From: Bacillus massilioanorexius
GTDB lineage: Bacteria > Bacillota > Bacilli > Bacillales > DSM-1321
Assembly: GCF_902374955.1 (NCBI RefSeq)
Contig: NZ_CABKRX010000039.1
Span: 8,725 to 72,724, forward strand
Direction: 5' to 3'
DNA: 64,000 nt
The translations under genes were made by a program, and so were the position numbers. Positions 23,990 through 33,059 of the stretch are shown here, piece by piece. Positions within the stretch are counted from its first letter, which is position 1; the number at the start of each line of letters is the position of its first letter. Below the pieces are notes generated by a model that saw nothing but the letters and a program-made list of their open reading frames with translations, did not search any database and had not been told where the DNA came from.

Positions 23990-24946
23990 ATGAGTAGATT
24001 AAGGAGAGCGAAAAAAAGAAAAAAGAAAAAGATTGTTATATCAACGATTCTAGGTATTGCTATATTTTTAATTAGTGGTATTTCTTATGCAGCATACGGG
24101 TATTACAGTAGTTATAAGGATGCAGAAAAAGCAACTGGTATAAAAAAAGAGGAACTCGATTTTAAAGGAGATCCATTCGAAGGAACGATGAATGTACTCT
24201 TAATAGGAGTAGATACCCGTGGTGAGGAAGCCTCTAATTCTGATTCTATTTTACTAGCACAATATGATACTAAAACAAAAAAGGCGAAGCTTGTATCATT
24301 TTTACGAGATATGTATTTAAATATCCCTGGTAAAGAGAAGAAATATCGGATTAATGCATCCTATTTAATGGGTGGAGAAAGTTTATTGACAGAAACACTT
24401 AAACAGACTTTTGATATCGATATTCACTATGTAGCTATTGTCGATTTTAATGGATTTATTCATGCAATTGATACAGCTTTTCCAGACGGCATTGAGATTA
24501 ATGTAAAGAAAGAAATGTCTGAAGGTATATGGCAAACATTGCATCCTGGAGTACAAAGACTAAATGGCAAACAGTTATTAGGTTATTCACGTTTCCGAAA
24601 GGATGCAGAAAGTGATTTTGGAAGAACGGAGAGACAGCATGAGGTACTACAAGCTATAACAGATGAAATCGTCAGTGTTAAAGGTATGATGAAAATGCCT
24701 CAAATGATAGGTTCTGTTCAGCCGTTTATTACAACAAATATAAAAACGGGTACTTTATTAAGTGTGTTAGCATCCTTTTTCTCAAGTGATGATCATACGA
24801 TTGAAAAATTAAGAATTCCAATTGATGGTGCTTATGAAAATATCACACTAGATGATCAGTGGAGATCACAAGTATTGGATATTGATATAGAAAAAAATAA
24901 AGAGGCATTGCATGAGTTTTTAAATAGTGAACCAGTTACTGAATAA
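23990..24946 (+). CDS. LytR-CpsA-Psr family ligase (TagU-like)
   Basis: LCP proteins transfer teichoic acids or other anionic polymers from lipid carriers to peptidoglycan. The 318-aa protein has a very basic cytosolic start (MSRLRRAKKRKKKK), one membrane helix, and an outer LCP domain with NVLLIGVDTRGEEASNSDSILLAQYD, VSFLRDMYLNIPG, RINASYLMGG and the catalytic-site arginines in YSRFRKDAESDFGRTERQHEVL. The ATG at 23990 follows ACGGAG; the upstream in-frame ATG at 23954 has no ribosome site. It is next to the carboxypeptidase gene, consistent with wall work. Confidence 0.92.
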   Translation: MSRLRRAKKRKKKKIVISTILGIAIFLISGISYAAYGYYSSYKDAEKATGIKKEELDFKGDPFEGTMNVLLIGVDTRGEEASNSDSILLAQYDTKTKKAKLVSFLRDMYLNIPGKEKKYRINASYLMGGESLLTETLKQTFDIDIHYVAIVDFNGFIHAIDTAFPDGIEINVKKEMSEGIWQTLHPGVQRLNGKQLLGYSRFRKDAESDFGRTERQHEVLQAITDEIVSVKGMMKMPQMIGSVQPFITTNIKTGTLLSVLASFFSSDDHTIEKLRIPIDGAYENITLDDQWRSQVLDIDIEKNKEALHEFLNSEPVTE

Positions 24947-25032
24947 ATCATAATAGAATAGTAGATAAAGTAATATAAAGAAAGTACTTAATTCTGCAGA
25001 GGATTATGATAGAGATTGTGTTTTTTTACTAA

Positions 25033-25150
25033 AGGCTGTTTTCTAAAAGATGGTTGTTTTTGAATAAGCTCGGTGGCGCATATATAGAGTGTAAGGATTG
25101 AAACTCCTTGTGGAAGCAGCGGGGGAGGCTATAGGTGAACCGGCTTTTAT
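25033..25150 (+). repeat. degenerate copy of the GGCTGTTTTC-end repeat family
   Basis: Starts GGCTGTTTTCTAAAAGATGG and contains GAAACTCCTTGTGGAAGCAG, a worn form of the core seen in intergenic repeats of many Bacillaceae. It has the same orientation as the copy at 25305-25473. The rest of 24947-25638 has no gene. Confidence 0.55.
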
Positions 25151-25176
25151 AAATAACATGGTAGTATAGGAACAAC

Positions 25177-25221
25177 TAAGTCTGTAATCCTCTAAAAAAT
25201 GGATGCAGGCTTTTTGTTTTT
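25177..25221 (+). terminator. intrinsic terminator downstream of the LCP gene
   Basis: Arms AAGTCTGTAATCC and GGATGCAGGCTT pair with two mismatches and are followed by TTTTGTTTTTT. It lies over 200 bases after the LCP stop, with a repeat copy between. Confidence 0.6.
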
Positions 25222-25304
25222 TATATAGTATTATGATAAATAATGCTTTTTTGATATAAAGCTAGAATAGTGATAACAGTGGTCATAAAGAGAGTTATAG
25301 ATGA

Positions 25305-25473
25305 AGCTGCTTTCTAAAAGATAGTTGTTAAAACTAACATAAAAGGTCTATAGGATCGTAAGGTACTAGACTCCTGAGGAGAACAGCTGGGGATCCCAAA
25401 GGCTGGAGCTGAATTCAATTTAGTCTATATTTACTAGCTTGTTCCACGACAATAAAGTATGCGAAAACAGTAT
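25305..25473 (+). repeat. near-full copy of the GGCTGTTTTC-end repeat family
   Basis: Begins GCTGCTTTCTAAAAGATAG, has GACTCCTGAGGAGAACAGC in the middle and ends GTATGCGAAAACAGTAT. The two ends are imperfect inverted copies, giving a MITE-like shape of about 170 bp. The reverse complement of its right half aligns well with 46424-46500. Confidence 0.6.
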
Positions 25474-25638
25474 AAGATAAAAAGATGTAGTTAAGGAAGA
25501 TAGCATTTGGTATTTTACGGAAATATATACCGATTTATTATTGTTCGGTTATAATAATGAGAGAAAAGCATAAGATGGTGCTATCGATATAACTTGGACA
25601 TCTTAGAAAATTAGTAAAATGAAAAGAAGGTGGATAGC

Positions 25639-26334
25639 ATGATTTTAGAATGTATTGTGCAAAATGAAAAAGACGCTATAATAGCTGAAAAATTAGGGAT
25701 TAATCGCTTAGAATTGGTTTCAGCCATATCAGAAGGTGGATTAACACCAAGCTATGGAACAATCAAACGTATAATAGAAAATGTAGCCATTCCTATTCAA
25801 GTTATGATTCGACCTCATAGTTATCATTTCACATATGATGAGAGTGATTGGAATGTGATTCGTGAGGATTTAATAATAGCAAAAGAGTTAGGCGTAACAG
25901 GCATCGTATTTGGATGTCTGAAAAATGGAGAAATTGATCAATCACTTTTAGAAAAAGTAATTAATTTAGTTCCTGATCTTGATATTACTTTCCATCGTGC
26001 CTTTGATGAATTACATCATCAAGCAGATGGTTTAGAAGTCCTTTGTCAATATAGTAAGCATATACGACGCATCTTAACATCAGGTGGCATGGCTAATGCT
26101 GTTGAAGGAAGAGAAAAGCTTCAACAACTCATGACGTTATCTGATGTTTGGCACGGACCAAAAATTTTAGTGGGAGCAGGACTTCAAGCGGATAATATTT
26201 CTGAAGTTCATTCATTCTTAAAAGCTGATGAATATCATTTTGGTACGGGTGTTAGAATAGGAGGCTCATTAGAGAATCCTTTTGATGAAGAAAAGGTAAG
26301 TAAAGTTCTTTCAGTACTTCATTCAGAAATATAA
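25639..26334 (+). CDS. cutC: CutC-family copper homeostasis protein
   Basis: A TIM-barrel protein of 231 aa. Family marks are LECIVQNEKDAIIAEKLGINRLELVSAISEGGLTPSYG, IPIQVMIRPHSYHFTYDE, DITFHRAFDEL and RRILTSGGM. CutC was linked to copper handling in E. coli, but that role is disputed and the true reaction is unknown. The ATG at 25639 is eight bases after GAAGG and preferred to the in-frame GTG at 25630. Single-gene unit. Confidence 0.9.
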   Translation: MILECIVQNEKDAIIAEKLGINRLELVSAISEGGLTPSYGTIKRIIENVAIPIQVMIRPHSYHFTYDESDWNVIREDLIIAKELGVTGIVFGCLKNGEIDQSLLEKVINLVPDLDITFHRAFDELHHQADGLEVLCQYSKHIRRILTSGGMANAVEGREKLQQLMTLSDVWHGPKILVGAGLQADNISEVHSFLKADEYHFGTGVRIGGSLENPFDEEKVSKVLSVLHSEI

Positions 26335-26429
26335 TTAGTAAAACAGAGAGATTAGTTAAATGAATCGTAGCTAGCTTAATCCATTTATGATTTTATAAAA
26401 ATATCAGTTTGATTAATCAAGCAAGATAG

Positions 26430-26468
26430 ACGCAACTTTATGACGTTTGTTATAAGGTTGCGTTTTTA
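26430..26468 (+). terminator. intrinsic terminator after cutC
   Basis: Arms ACGCAACTTTA and TATAAGGTTGCGT with a loop of about ten bases, then TTTTATTTG. Confidence 0.7.
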
Positions 26469-26522
26469 TTTGCCGTCGTAACCTAAAAAACAATGATTCA
26501 CATCCAACTGGAAAAAACTCGA

Positions 26523-26567
26523 AAAACTAATGGTGTTAGTTATAATAAAACTAGTACCATTAGTTTT
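26523..26567 (+). promoter_or_regulatory. TetR-type operator and promoter of the metallo-hydrolase operon
   Basis: A perfect inverted repeat, AAAACTAATGGT and ACCATTAGTTTT, brackets a TATAAT -10 at 26541-26546; a second nested pair TTAGTT/AAACTA lies inside. The dyad is placed so that bound repressor would cover the promoter. The TetR-family protein encoded two genes later is the obvious ligand. Confidence 0.7.
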
Positions 26568-26581
26568 CAGGAGGCCTAATT

Positions 26582-27298
26582 ATGAGATTGACTAAAATGA
26601 ATACGATTTATCAACTTTCCTTCATGACTCATTTTTTCCCTGTAAATTGCTATTTAGTTGAAGAAGTAGATTCTTTTACTTTAATTGATGCGGCTCTTCC
26701 TTTCTGTAAAAAATCTATCTTGAACACGGCACGTAAATTAGGAAAACCCCTTAGTAAAATTGTATTAACACATGCTCATAGTGACCATTTGGGAGCTCTT
26801 GATGGATTGAAAGAAGAACTTCCTAATGTGGAAGTTCTTTTGCCAAAACGAGAATTAAAGTTGCTTGAAGGAGATTTATCATTAGAAGAGGGAGAAGGCA
26901 ATATGCCGATTAAAGGGAGTTTTCCAAAGAAAATGAAAACGAGACCTGACACGTTAATAAATGATGGAAATCAAATTGGGTCCTTGGTAGCTATTCATTC
27001 ACCAGGCCATACTCCAGGAATGATGGCGTTTATGGATGTTAGAAATAACAGTTTAATTGCTGGGGATGCTTTTCAGACAAAGGGAGGAATAGCTGTATCA
27101 GGTAATTTGCGTGTAAGCTTTCCATTCCCCGCCTTGGCTACGTGGAATAAAGAAGTTGCTATACAATCAGCAGAAAATCTATTAAGCTTTAAGCCATCCC
27201 TTTTGGCAGTGGGGCATGGAAATATCATGACTAAACCAGAGAAAAATATGAAACAAGCAATAAATCAAGCTAAAAAATATCTATTGGGAGGGGAATGA
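26582..27298 (+). CDS. metallo-beta-lactamase-fold hydrolase
   Basis: A 238-aa cytosolic hydrolase with the metal-binding motif H64-A-H66-S-D68-H69 (LTHAHSDHLGALDG), a further ligand in HSPGHTPG, Asp in AGDAFQ and a final His in VGHGN. It belongs to the broad glyoxalase-II-like group; the substrate is unknown. The start follows CAGGAGG. The stop is one base before the ATG of the TetR regulator, so the two are coupled, and the operator at 26523-26567 suggests substrate-inducible control. Confidence 0.88.
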   Translation: MRLTKMNTIYQLSFMTHFFPVNCYLVEEVDSFTLIDAALPFCKKSILNTARKLGKPLSKIVLTHAHSDHLGALDGLKEELPNVEVLLPKRELKLLEGDLSLEEGEGNMPIKGSFPKKMKTRPDTLINDGNQIGSLVAIHSPGHTPGMMAFMDVRNNSLIAGDAFQTKGGIAVSGNLRVSFPFPALATWNKEVAIQSAENLLSFKPSLLAVGHGNIMTKPEKNMKQAINQAKKYLLGGE

Positions 27299-27299
27299 T

Positions 27300-27878
27300 A
27301 TGGCACCTCAAGCTGGGTTAAATCAAGAGATTATAACGAATAAAGCACTTGAAATAGCTGATAAAGAAGGGATGGATGCAGTAACAATGGCTACATTAGC
27401 AAGGGAGCTGCATGTCAAAACACCTTCTTTATATAATCATGTCAAAGGATTAACAGAAGTAAAGGAAGTTATGGCAATTAAAGGATTTAACCTCCTTTTT
27501 CAACATCTAAAGGAAGCTACTTTGGATGTCAGTAAAGGCTTTGATGCTATTCAAGCTATGGGAAAAGCTTATATAAGATTTGCTAATCAATATCCTGGAA
27601 TGTACGAGGCTTCCTTATGTACTCCTGATTTATCATCAAAAAAAGTTCAAGTTTCAGGAGATGCTATTATCAGTTTGATGAGAGAGGCGTTGTCTATATA
27701 TTCATTAACTGAATTTGAGATGATTCATACTATAAGAGGAATAAGAAGCTTATTGTATGGATTAGTCGATTTAAAAAGAAAAGGTGGATTTAATTATCAA
27801 GTAGACCTTGAGGACTCTTTAGAAAGTATTATTGGAACCTTTATGAAAGGATTGGATGAGAAAATGAAAGATAACTAG
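27300..27878 (+). CDS. TetR-family regulator (WHG C-terminal domain)
   Basis: A 192-aa repressor with an N-terminal helix-turn-helix (ITNKALEIADKEGMDAVTMATLARELHVKTPSLYNHVKGL) and a WHG-type ligand domain (TIRGIRSLLYGLVDLKRKGGF). The ATG at 27300 follows GGGAGGGG. It should bind the dyad at 26523-26567 and repress itself and the hydrolase gene. The inducer is unknown. Confidence 0.9.
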   Translation: MAPQAGLNQEIITNKALEIADKEGMDAVTMATLARELHVKTPSLYNHVKGLTEVKEVMAIKGFNLLFQHLKEATLDVSKGFDAIQAMGKAYIRFANQYPGMYEASLCTPDLSSKKVQVSGDAIISLMREALSIYSLTEFEMIHTIRGIRSLLYGLVDLKRKGGFNYQVDLEDSLESIIGTFMKGLDEKMKDN

Positions 27879-28001
27879 AAGGTATGAAAAAATGATTATT
27901 AATTAAATACCATAGATCATATAGTAAGCTACTATATTTCGTGATGTAACTTTCTTAATTTTCTGTCGTCTAATTGGTAAACAGGAAATGGAAGTGAGAA
28001 T

Positions 28002-30146
28002 ATGCGAAAAAAGGGATGGTGGATCGTAGGCATTTTTACAGCAGTAGTAATTTGTTTTTGGGGTGTATGGCAATTTGGTACGACGAAGATTACAAATAGT
28101 CAGGTAAAGGGTTCAGAAAGAATAATTTTGACGAATTCGAATTTGAAGATTTCTTTTTCGAATCCGATAAAGGCTTCAAGCATCAATTCTGAAAGAATAA
28201 AGGTTAAGGATGAACAAGGAAAGTTAGTCCCTATAACTTATAAGCTTAGTGATGATCGAAAGATGTTGATTGTTTCCCCTCCGAAAGAAGGATTTAATCT
28301 ACAAACGAAAAACTACGAATTATCTATTTCTGATAACATAACATCAAGCATAGGAATACCACTATTGGGCGAAAAAAAGCTTGCATTTACAGTAGCAGCT
28401 ACTTTACCGAAAATGCAATCAAAAAAGCAATTACAAGAGTACATGAAATCTTTTTTAAACAAAGAAAGGCCATTTGCAAAATCAGAGTTCTTTCAAAGTT
28501 CAAGAGAAGATAAAGCTGAAAAGACTTCAAATACTTCAAATGATTTTTCGCAAACGAATACACAAGTAGCGGGAATTGATGAAGGCGATGTTGTGAAAAC
28601 AGATGGTAAATATATCTATACGATAAGTAATCAACAATTATTTATTACCCAGGCTGTTCCAGCAAAGTCAATAAAATTAACATCGTCTATCCACTTTAAA
28701 AATAACTTTTATCCGAGTGAGTTGATGCTTTCCGAGCACAAGTTAATGGTAATTGGTCATGGTTTTGATGAAAATCGAGGGAAATCTACAGAGGATAAAG
28801 TCGAAAAAATCATGCTAAATGGTTATACGAAAGTTTTCATTTACAATATTAGTGAAGCATCAAAACCGAAATTAATGAAAGAAATTGCAATGGAAGGCAG
28901 CTATGTTACGGCTAGAAAAAACGGAAAATTCTTATATTTGGTAGCGAACCAATACCCAGATCTATGGATGCTAAGAGAAGATACAACAGCTGTTATGACT
29001 CCTCGATTTTTTGATAATGAAAAAGGGGTATACGAACAGAAAGTAAGTCAAATAAGTTATGTGCCAGAGTCCAATGAATCAAATTACGTTCATATGGCAG
29101 CAATCGACTTAGAGGATGAAAAAATACCATATAAGATAGAAACTTTATTAGGCAGTGGAGAAAATATCTATATGTCTGAAGAAAATATGTATATTGCCGC
29201 TACGAAATATGGGGACCAAAATAAAAACAATTTCACTCAACCGTATACGGAAGTATATAAATTTAAAATAGATGGCTTAAATATGACGTTCTCTAGCATG
29301 GGTGAGGTAGAAGGTAGAGTTCTTAATCAATTTTCTATGGATGAACATAAAGGACATTTTCGCGTAGCGACGACAGAAGATCATGATATCACGAAAAGAG
29401 ATTCTTCAACAAATGCTCTTTTTATATTAAATGACAATATGAAAAAGGTTGGAGAAGTGAATAATTTAGCTAAAGGGGAACGGATCTACTCTGTTCGTTT
29501 TATGGGAGACAAAGCGTATATAGTGACATTTAAGCAAGTTGATCCCTTATTTGTCATAGATACAAGCGAACCAACAAAACCAAAGGTATTAGGAGAACTC
29601 AAGATTCCGGGATATAGTACTTATTTACATCCTTATGATGAAAATCATTTAATTGGATTTGGATATCACACAGAATTAGTAAAAAATAACTTTGGTGGAG
29701 AGCCTAACGTAAGAAATAAAGGAATGAAAATATCCTTATTTGATATTACAGATTTTCATAATCCAAAAGAAAAAGATTCTGTTATTATCGGCCGAGCTAG
29801 CGTGGAATCTCCTATCCTTTATGACCATAAAGCATTATTTCAGCACAAGGATCAACATTTATTTGGTTTTCCAATCACTGTATACGATGAAATAGAAAAT
29901 TTTGAAACGAAGCTAACTTTCGACGGAGCGATGATATATGAAATTACTCCTGAAAAAGGCATAGTTCAAAAAGCAAAACTAGCTAACGATAGTCAAAAGC
30001 GTGATTATCCTGATTATGATGAAATGATTCGAAGAATGATTTTTATTAAGAACGATATATATTCAATTTCTAATAAAAGGATTAATGCTTATCAATTAAG
30101 CAACTATGAGAAAATCGGTCAAGTAAAATTACCATTGAAATACTAA
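28002..30146 (+). CDS. secreted beta-propeller domain protein
   Basis: A 714-aa exported protein. One membrane or signal helix spans residues 6-24. An SbsA/Big_5-like domain follows (about 40-130: NSNLKISFSNPIKASSINSERIKVKDEQGKLVPITYKL), then the C-terminal beta-propeller of the DUF2139/PF09826 type starting NTQVAGIDEGDVVKTDGKYIYTISNQQL. Similar proteins are common in Bacillus, with no tested function; a cell-surface role is likely. It is a single-gene unit with a strong terminator. Confidence 0.85.
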   Translation: MRKKGWWIVGIFTAVVICFWGVWQFGTTKITNSQVKGSERIILTNSNLKISFSNPIKASSINSERIKVKDEQGKLVPITYKLSDDRKMLIVSPPKEGFNLQTKNYELSISDNITSSIGIPLLGEKKLAFTVAATLPKMQSKKQLQEYMKSFLNKERPFAKSEFFQSSREDKAEKTSNTSNDFSQTNTQVAGIDEGDVVKTDGKYIYTISNQQLFITQAVPAKSIKLTSSIHFKNNFYPSELMLSEHKLMVIGHGFDENRGKSTEDKVEKIMLNGYTKVFIYNISEASKPKLMKEIAMEGSYVTARKNGKFLYLVANQYPDLWMLREDTTAVMTPRFFDNEKGVYEQKVSQISYVPESNESNYVHMAAIDLEDEKIPYKIETLLGSGENIYMSEENMYIAATKYGDQNKNNFTQPYTEVYKFKIDGLNMTFSSMGEVEGRVLNQFSMDEHKGHFRVATTEDHDITKRDSSTNALFILNDNMKKVGEVNNLAKGERIYSVRFMGDKAYIVTFKQVDPLFVIDTSEPTKPKVLGELKIPGYSTYLHPYDENHLIGFGYHTELVKNNFGGEPNVRNKGMKISLFDITDFHNPKEKDSVIIGRASVESPILYDHKALFQHKDQHLFGFPITVYDEIENFETKLTFDGAMIYEITPEKGIVQKAKLANDSQKRDYPDYDEMIRRMIFIKNDIYSISNKRINAYQLSNYEKIGQVKLPLKY

Positions 30147-30149
30147 ATA

Positions 30150-30194
30150 AAAAAAGTTGAATCTACATTCGAAAGGATGGATTCAACTTTTTTT
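30150..30194. terminator. bidirectional terminator after the beta-propeller gene
   Basis: Arms AAAAAAGTTGAATC and GATTCAACTTTTTT are perfect inverted copies; A and T runs on both sides let it serve the converging glycosylase gene too. Confidence 0.85.
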
Positions 30195-30222
30195 ATTTTA
30201 ACCATTGTATAAATATATCATT

Positions 30223-30843
30223 TTATTTAGAGACAAAAGGATTATTTGAAATCCAAAAACGGTAAGGATAATCTTTTGCTTCACCCGAATTTTGAATACC
30301 AATACGTTTACCAACAGAAATATTAGATGGAGTAAATCCAGTTGAAATCGTTAAAGAGGAAGAAAAAAAGGTTTGTCCATAGTCAGCCATTGTAATATTC
30401 ATAGCTTTAGTAAGCTTCCCTGGACCATTTGTTAGTTTCTTTAAATCTGTTATCCCTCTTCGTTTTTTCATGATTTCTTTCCCGACAAAAGGTTCAATAG
30501 CTCTTATTAAGATCGCGTTAGGAGTATCTTTGGGAGCACAAACAACGTTTACTAGGCAATGGGTATGCATTAAGTATGTATATATGTGACCAGGTGAATG
30601 AAACATAATTTCAGTACGTTTCGTTCGCTTGTTATTAAAACTATGTGCAGCACGGTCATTTGCTCCCATATAGGCTTCTGTTTCAACAATAAAGCCAGCT
30701 GTTGAGCCCTCTTCATCTTCTTTAATTAATAAGCAGCCTAAAAGAGATTGAGCTAATTCTAATGTTGGTTGATTATAAAAGCTTTCAGGAAGTATTTCAG
30801 GAATTAAAAGAATTTGGTTAGGATGTAGCGTTTTATTTTCCAT
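30223..30843 (-). CDS. DNA-3-methyladenine glycosylase (Aag/MPG family)
   Basis: A base-excision repair enzyme of 206 aa that removes alkylated purines. It carries the family motifs ARSLLGC-like LAQSLLGCLLIKED, IVETEAYMGANDRAAHSFNNKRTKRTEIMFHSPGHIYTYLMHTHCLVNVV, RAIEPFVG and LTNGPGKLTKAMNIT. Full length for the family, with AGAAGGAG before the start. Stand-alone gene. Confidence 0.94.
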   Translation of the reverse strand: MENKTLHPNQILLIPEILPESFYNQPTLELAQSLLGCLLIKEDEEGSTAGFIVETEAYMGANDRAAHSFNNKRTKRTEIMFHSPGHIYTYLMHTHCLVNVVCAPKDTPNAILIRAIEPFVGKEIMKKRRGITDLKKLTNGPGKLTKAMNITMADYGQTFFSSSLTISTGFTPSNISVGKRIGIQNSGEAKDYPYRFWISNNPFVSK

Positions 30844-31010
30844 GGTCCGCTCCTTCTTACATAGGTATGTTCGTAATGAAATAATGATAAAAAGAGGTTT
30901 TTATAGTGATAAAAGAGAAACCATAATATTCAAATTGTTTCATCTTTTTTATACTGCTTGTAAGTTAAAGCCTAATTGTTCATATATCGTACTTTAAATC
31001 TATTCCATAA

Positions 31011-31102
31011 TCAAACACTAGTCATCAATCCTAAAAAAACAACACAAAAACGAAACACTAATGAAATGAACGAAACACTAGCATCTTTTCATTAGAACAC
31101 TA
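31011..31102 (+). promoter_or_regulatory. candidate enhancer: four AACACTA repeats
   Basis: AACACTA occurs at 31014-31020, 31054-31060, 31074-31080 and 31096-31102, two of them inside the identical 10-mer CGAAACACTA. All read in the same direction and lie 110-220 bases upstream of the sigma-54 promoter, the usual place for binding sites of sigma-54 activators such as the LevR-like protein encoded at 35767-38463. Confidence 0.55.
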
Positions 31103-31213
31103 CTGGTATTATAGGGAAACAGTAAAAATGAAGGACGAGTTTCTCTATTTAAAACATGAGACAAACGTTGAAAAATAGGGATTTTAATTCATGAAAATGA
31201 AGATGATATAAAG

Positions 31214-31230
31214 TTGGCATGGCAATTGCA
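31214..31230 (+). promoter_or_regulatory. sigma-54 (-24/-12) promoter of the PTS operon
   Basis: TTGGCATGGCAATTGCA matches the SigL consensus TTGGCAY-N5-TTGCA, with GG and GC exactly 12 bases apart. It lies about 100 bases before the IIB gene. Together with the sigma-54 activator in the same cluster this is a secure call. Confidence 0.88.
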
Positions 31231-31331
31231 ATAGAAATAAGTGTAAATTTCTTTCGAAATCATTTACCGTGCATTTATTCATAATCATTTTATTTTGGTA
31301 AATGTACTGAAAAACAAAGGAGGCATTATTA

Positions 31332-31643
31332 ATGAATATCTTATTAGTTTGTTCAGCAGGTATGTCTACTAGTTTACTAGTAACGAAGATGGAAAAGGCA
31401 GCAGCAGCAAAAGGGGTTACAGCGAAAATATGGGCTGTATCGGGAGAAGCAGCAGAAGCAAACATGGATCAAGCGGATGTTTTACTTTTAGGTCCTCAAG
31501 TTCGTTTTTTATTGAATAAGATGAAAGGGCTTGCAGAACCGAAAGGGGTTAAGGTAGACGCTATTAATCCAGTGGATTATGGAATGATGAATGGAGAGAA
31601 AGTGTTAGAACAAGCAATAGCTATGTTGGGCACGAAAGCATAA
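31332..31643 (+). CDS. PTS lactose/cellobiose-type IIB protein
   Basis: The phosphocarrier subunit, 103 aa, with the phosphorylated cysteine Cys7 in MNILLVCSAGMSTSLLVTKM. It passes phosphate from IIA to the sugar bound in IIC. The start follows AAAGGAGG. First gene of the sigma-54-controlled operon; homologous to ChbB/CelA. Confidence 0.93.
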   Translation: MNILLVCSAGMSTSLLVTKMEKAAAAKGVTAKIWAVSGEAAEANMDQADVLLLGPQVRFLLNKMKGLAEPKGVKVDAINPVDYGMMNGEKVLEQAIAMLGTKA

Positions 31644-31682
31644 TAAACACTTTATTATTATGGAAAAGAGGGATGATGACCC

Positions 31683-33023
31683 ATGATGAAATTTATGGAA
31701 AAGTATATAATGCCAGCAGCTACTAAGATTGGAAATCAACGTCACTTGTTGGCAATTAGGGATGCACTTATTGGGATATTAGCGATTACGATGATTGCTT
31801 CTTTTGCAGTATTAATTAATAACTTAGGTGGAGCAATCCCAGCTTATGAAAAAATGATGATTGCTGTTTTTGGAGAGAACTTTAGACAGCTAGGCGGAGA
31901 TATTTACTGGGGTACAATGTCATTCCTTACAGTTTTCGCTGTAGTGGGAATTGGTTACAAGCTAGCAAAATCATACGGAGATGAAGGTTTTGAAGCAATG
32001 CTTATTGCATTAGCCTGTTTCTATGTTTTAACACCTCAAATTGCGAAAGTAACTGTACAAGCGGATGGAAAAGATATAACAGGTGACATGTATGGATTAT
32101 TACCTGTAAGTTATACAGGTGCAACAGCACTATTTACTGGAATTATTGTAGCGTTACTTGCCACTGAAATCTTTGTTCGTTTGTCAAAAGTAAAGTATTT
32201 AGTTGTTAAAATGCCAGATGGTGTACCACCAGCTGTATCAAGATCATTTGCAAGATTATTCCCTGGAATGCTAACTATTGCTATTTTTGGAATTGTAGGA
32301 TTGTTATTCCGTAAATTAGTAGATGACGTTTATTTCCAAGATTGGATTACAAAAATACTTGTAGCACCACTAACAGATTCAGCAGACTCTTTAGGATTTG
32401 CTGTGGTTCTTGCTTTATTAATTCATGGTTTCTGGGCATTAGGCTTACATGGACCAAATATTCTCGGCGGTATTACAACACCTTTATTTACTAAATCAGG
32501 TGTGGAAAATATGGATTTATATGCAAAAGGGGTTAAAGACCTTAGTGAATATGGAATTATGGCAGGTAAATTCTTCGACGCTTTCGTATTCTTAGGAGGA
32601 TCTGGTGCTACTTTAGGTTTGTTAATTGCTTTATGGATTGCATCGAAAAAACGAAAACAAATGGTTGCTCTTGGTTTACCACCGGGGGTTTTCCAAATTA
32701 ACGAACCAGTTCTATTCGGTTTGCCAATTGTCTTAAATCCAATTTGGTTAATTCCGTTTATTTGTACACCTATTATATTAACAATTATTTCTTATCTATC
32801 GATTCAGGTTGGAATGGTTCATCCAGTCGTAGTTGATATTCCATGGGTAACCCCAGCGATAATGGGTGGATGGTTAGCAACAGGGGGACATCTATCGGGT
32901 GCAATCCTTGCAGCTATTAATCTAGCCATATCGATAGCCATATATTTCCCATTCGTGCTTATTCAAGAGCGAATGGATAAAAAGAAAATCACAGAATCAG
33001 GTGATGGTGGTCAGGCAGCGTAA
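31683..33023 (+). CDS. PTS cellobiose/chitobiose-type IIC permease
   Basis: The membrane channel of the sugar PTS, 446 aa with about ten hydrophobic segments. Family features include the conserved HGFWALGLHGPNILGG stretch, GGSGATLGL and FQINEPVLFGLPIVLNPIWLIPF. It lies 39 bases after IIB. Substrates of the family are cellobiose, chitobiose or lichenan oligosaccharides; the gene partners (GH4 enzyme and ChbG) favour an N-acetylglucosamine disaccharide. Confidence 0.93.
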   Translation: MMKFMEKYIMPAATKIGNQRHLLAIRDALIGILAITMIASFAVLINNLGGAIPAYEKMMIAVFGENFRQLGGDIYWGTMSFLTVFAVVGIGYKLAKSYGDEGFEAMLIALACFYVLTPQIAKVTVQADGKDITGDMYGLLPVSYTGATALFTGIIVALLATEIFVRLSKVKYLVVKMPDGVPPAVSRSFARLFPGMLTIAIFGIVGLLFRKLVDDVYFQDWITKILVAPLTDSADSLGFAVVLALLIHGFWALGLHGPNILGGITTPLFTKSGVENMDLYAKGVKDLSEYGIMAGKFFDAFVFLGGSGATLGLLIALWIASKKRKQMVALGLPPGVFQINEPVLFGLPIVLNPIWLIPFICTPIILTIISYLSIQVGMVHPVVVDIPWVTPAIMGGWLATGGHLSGAILAAINLAISIAIYFPFVLIQERMDKKKITESGDGGQAA

Positions 33024-33059
33024 CGAACCTAGCAATATCTTTAATAAGGAGGAGACATC

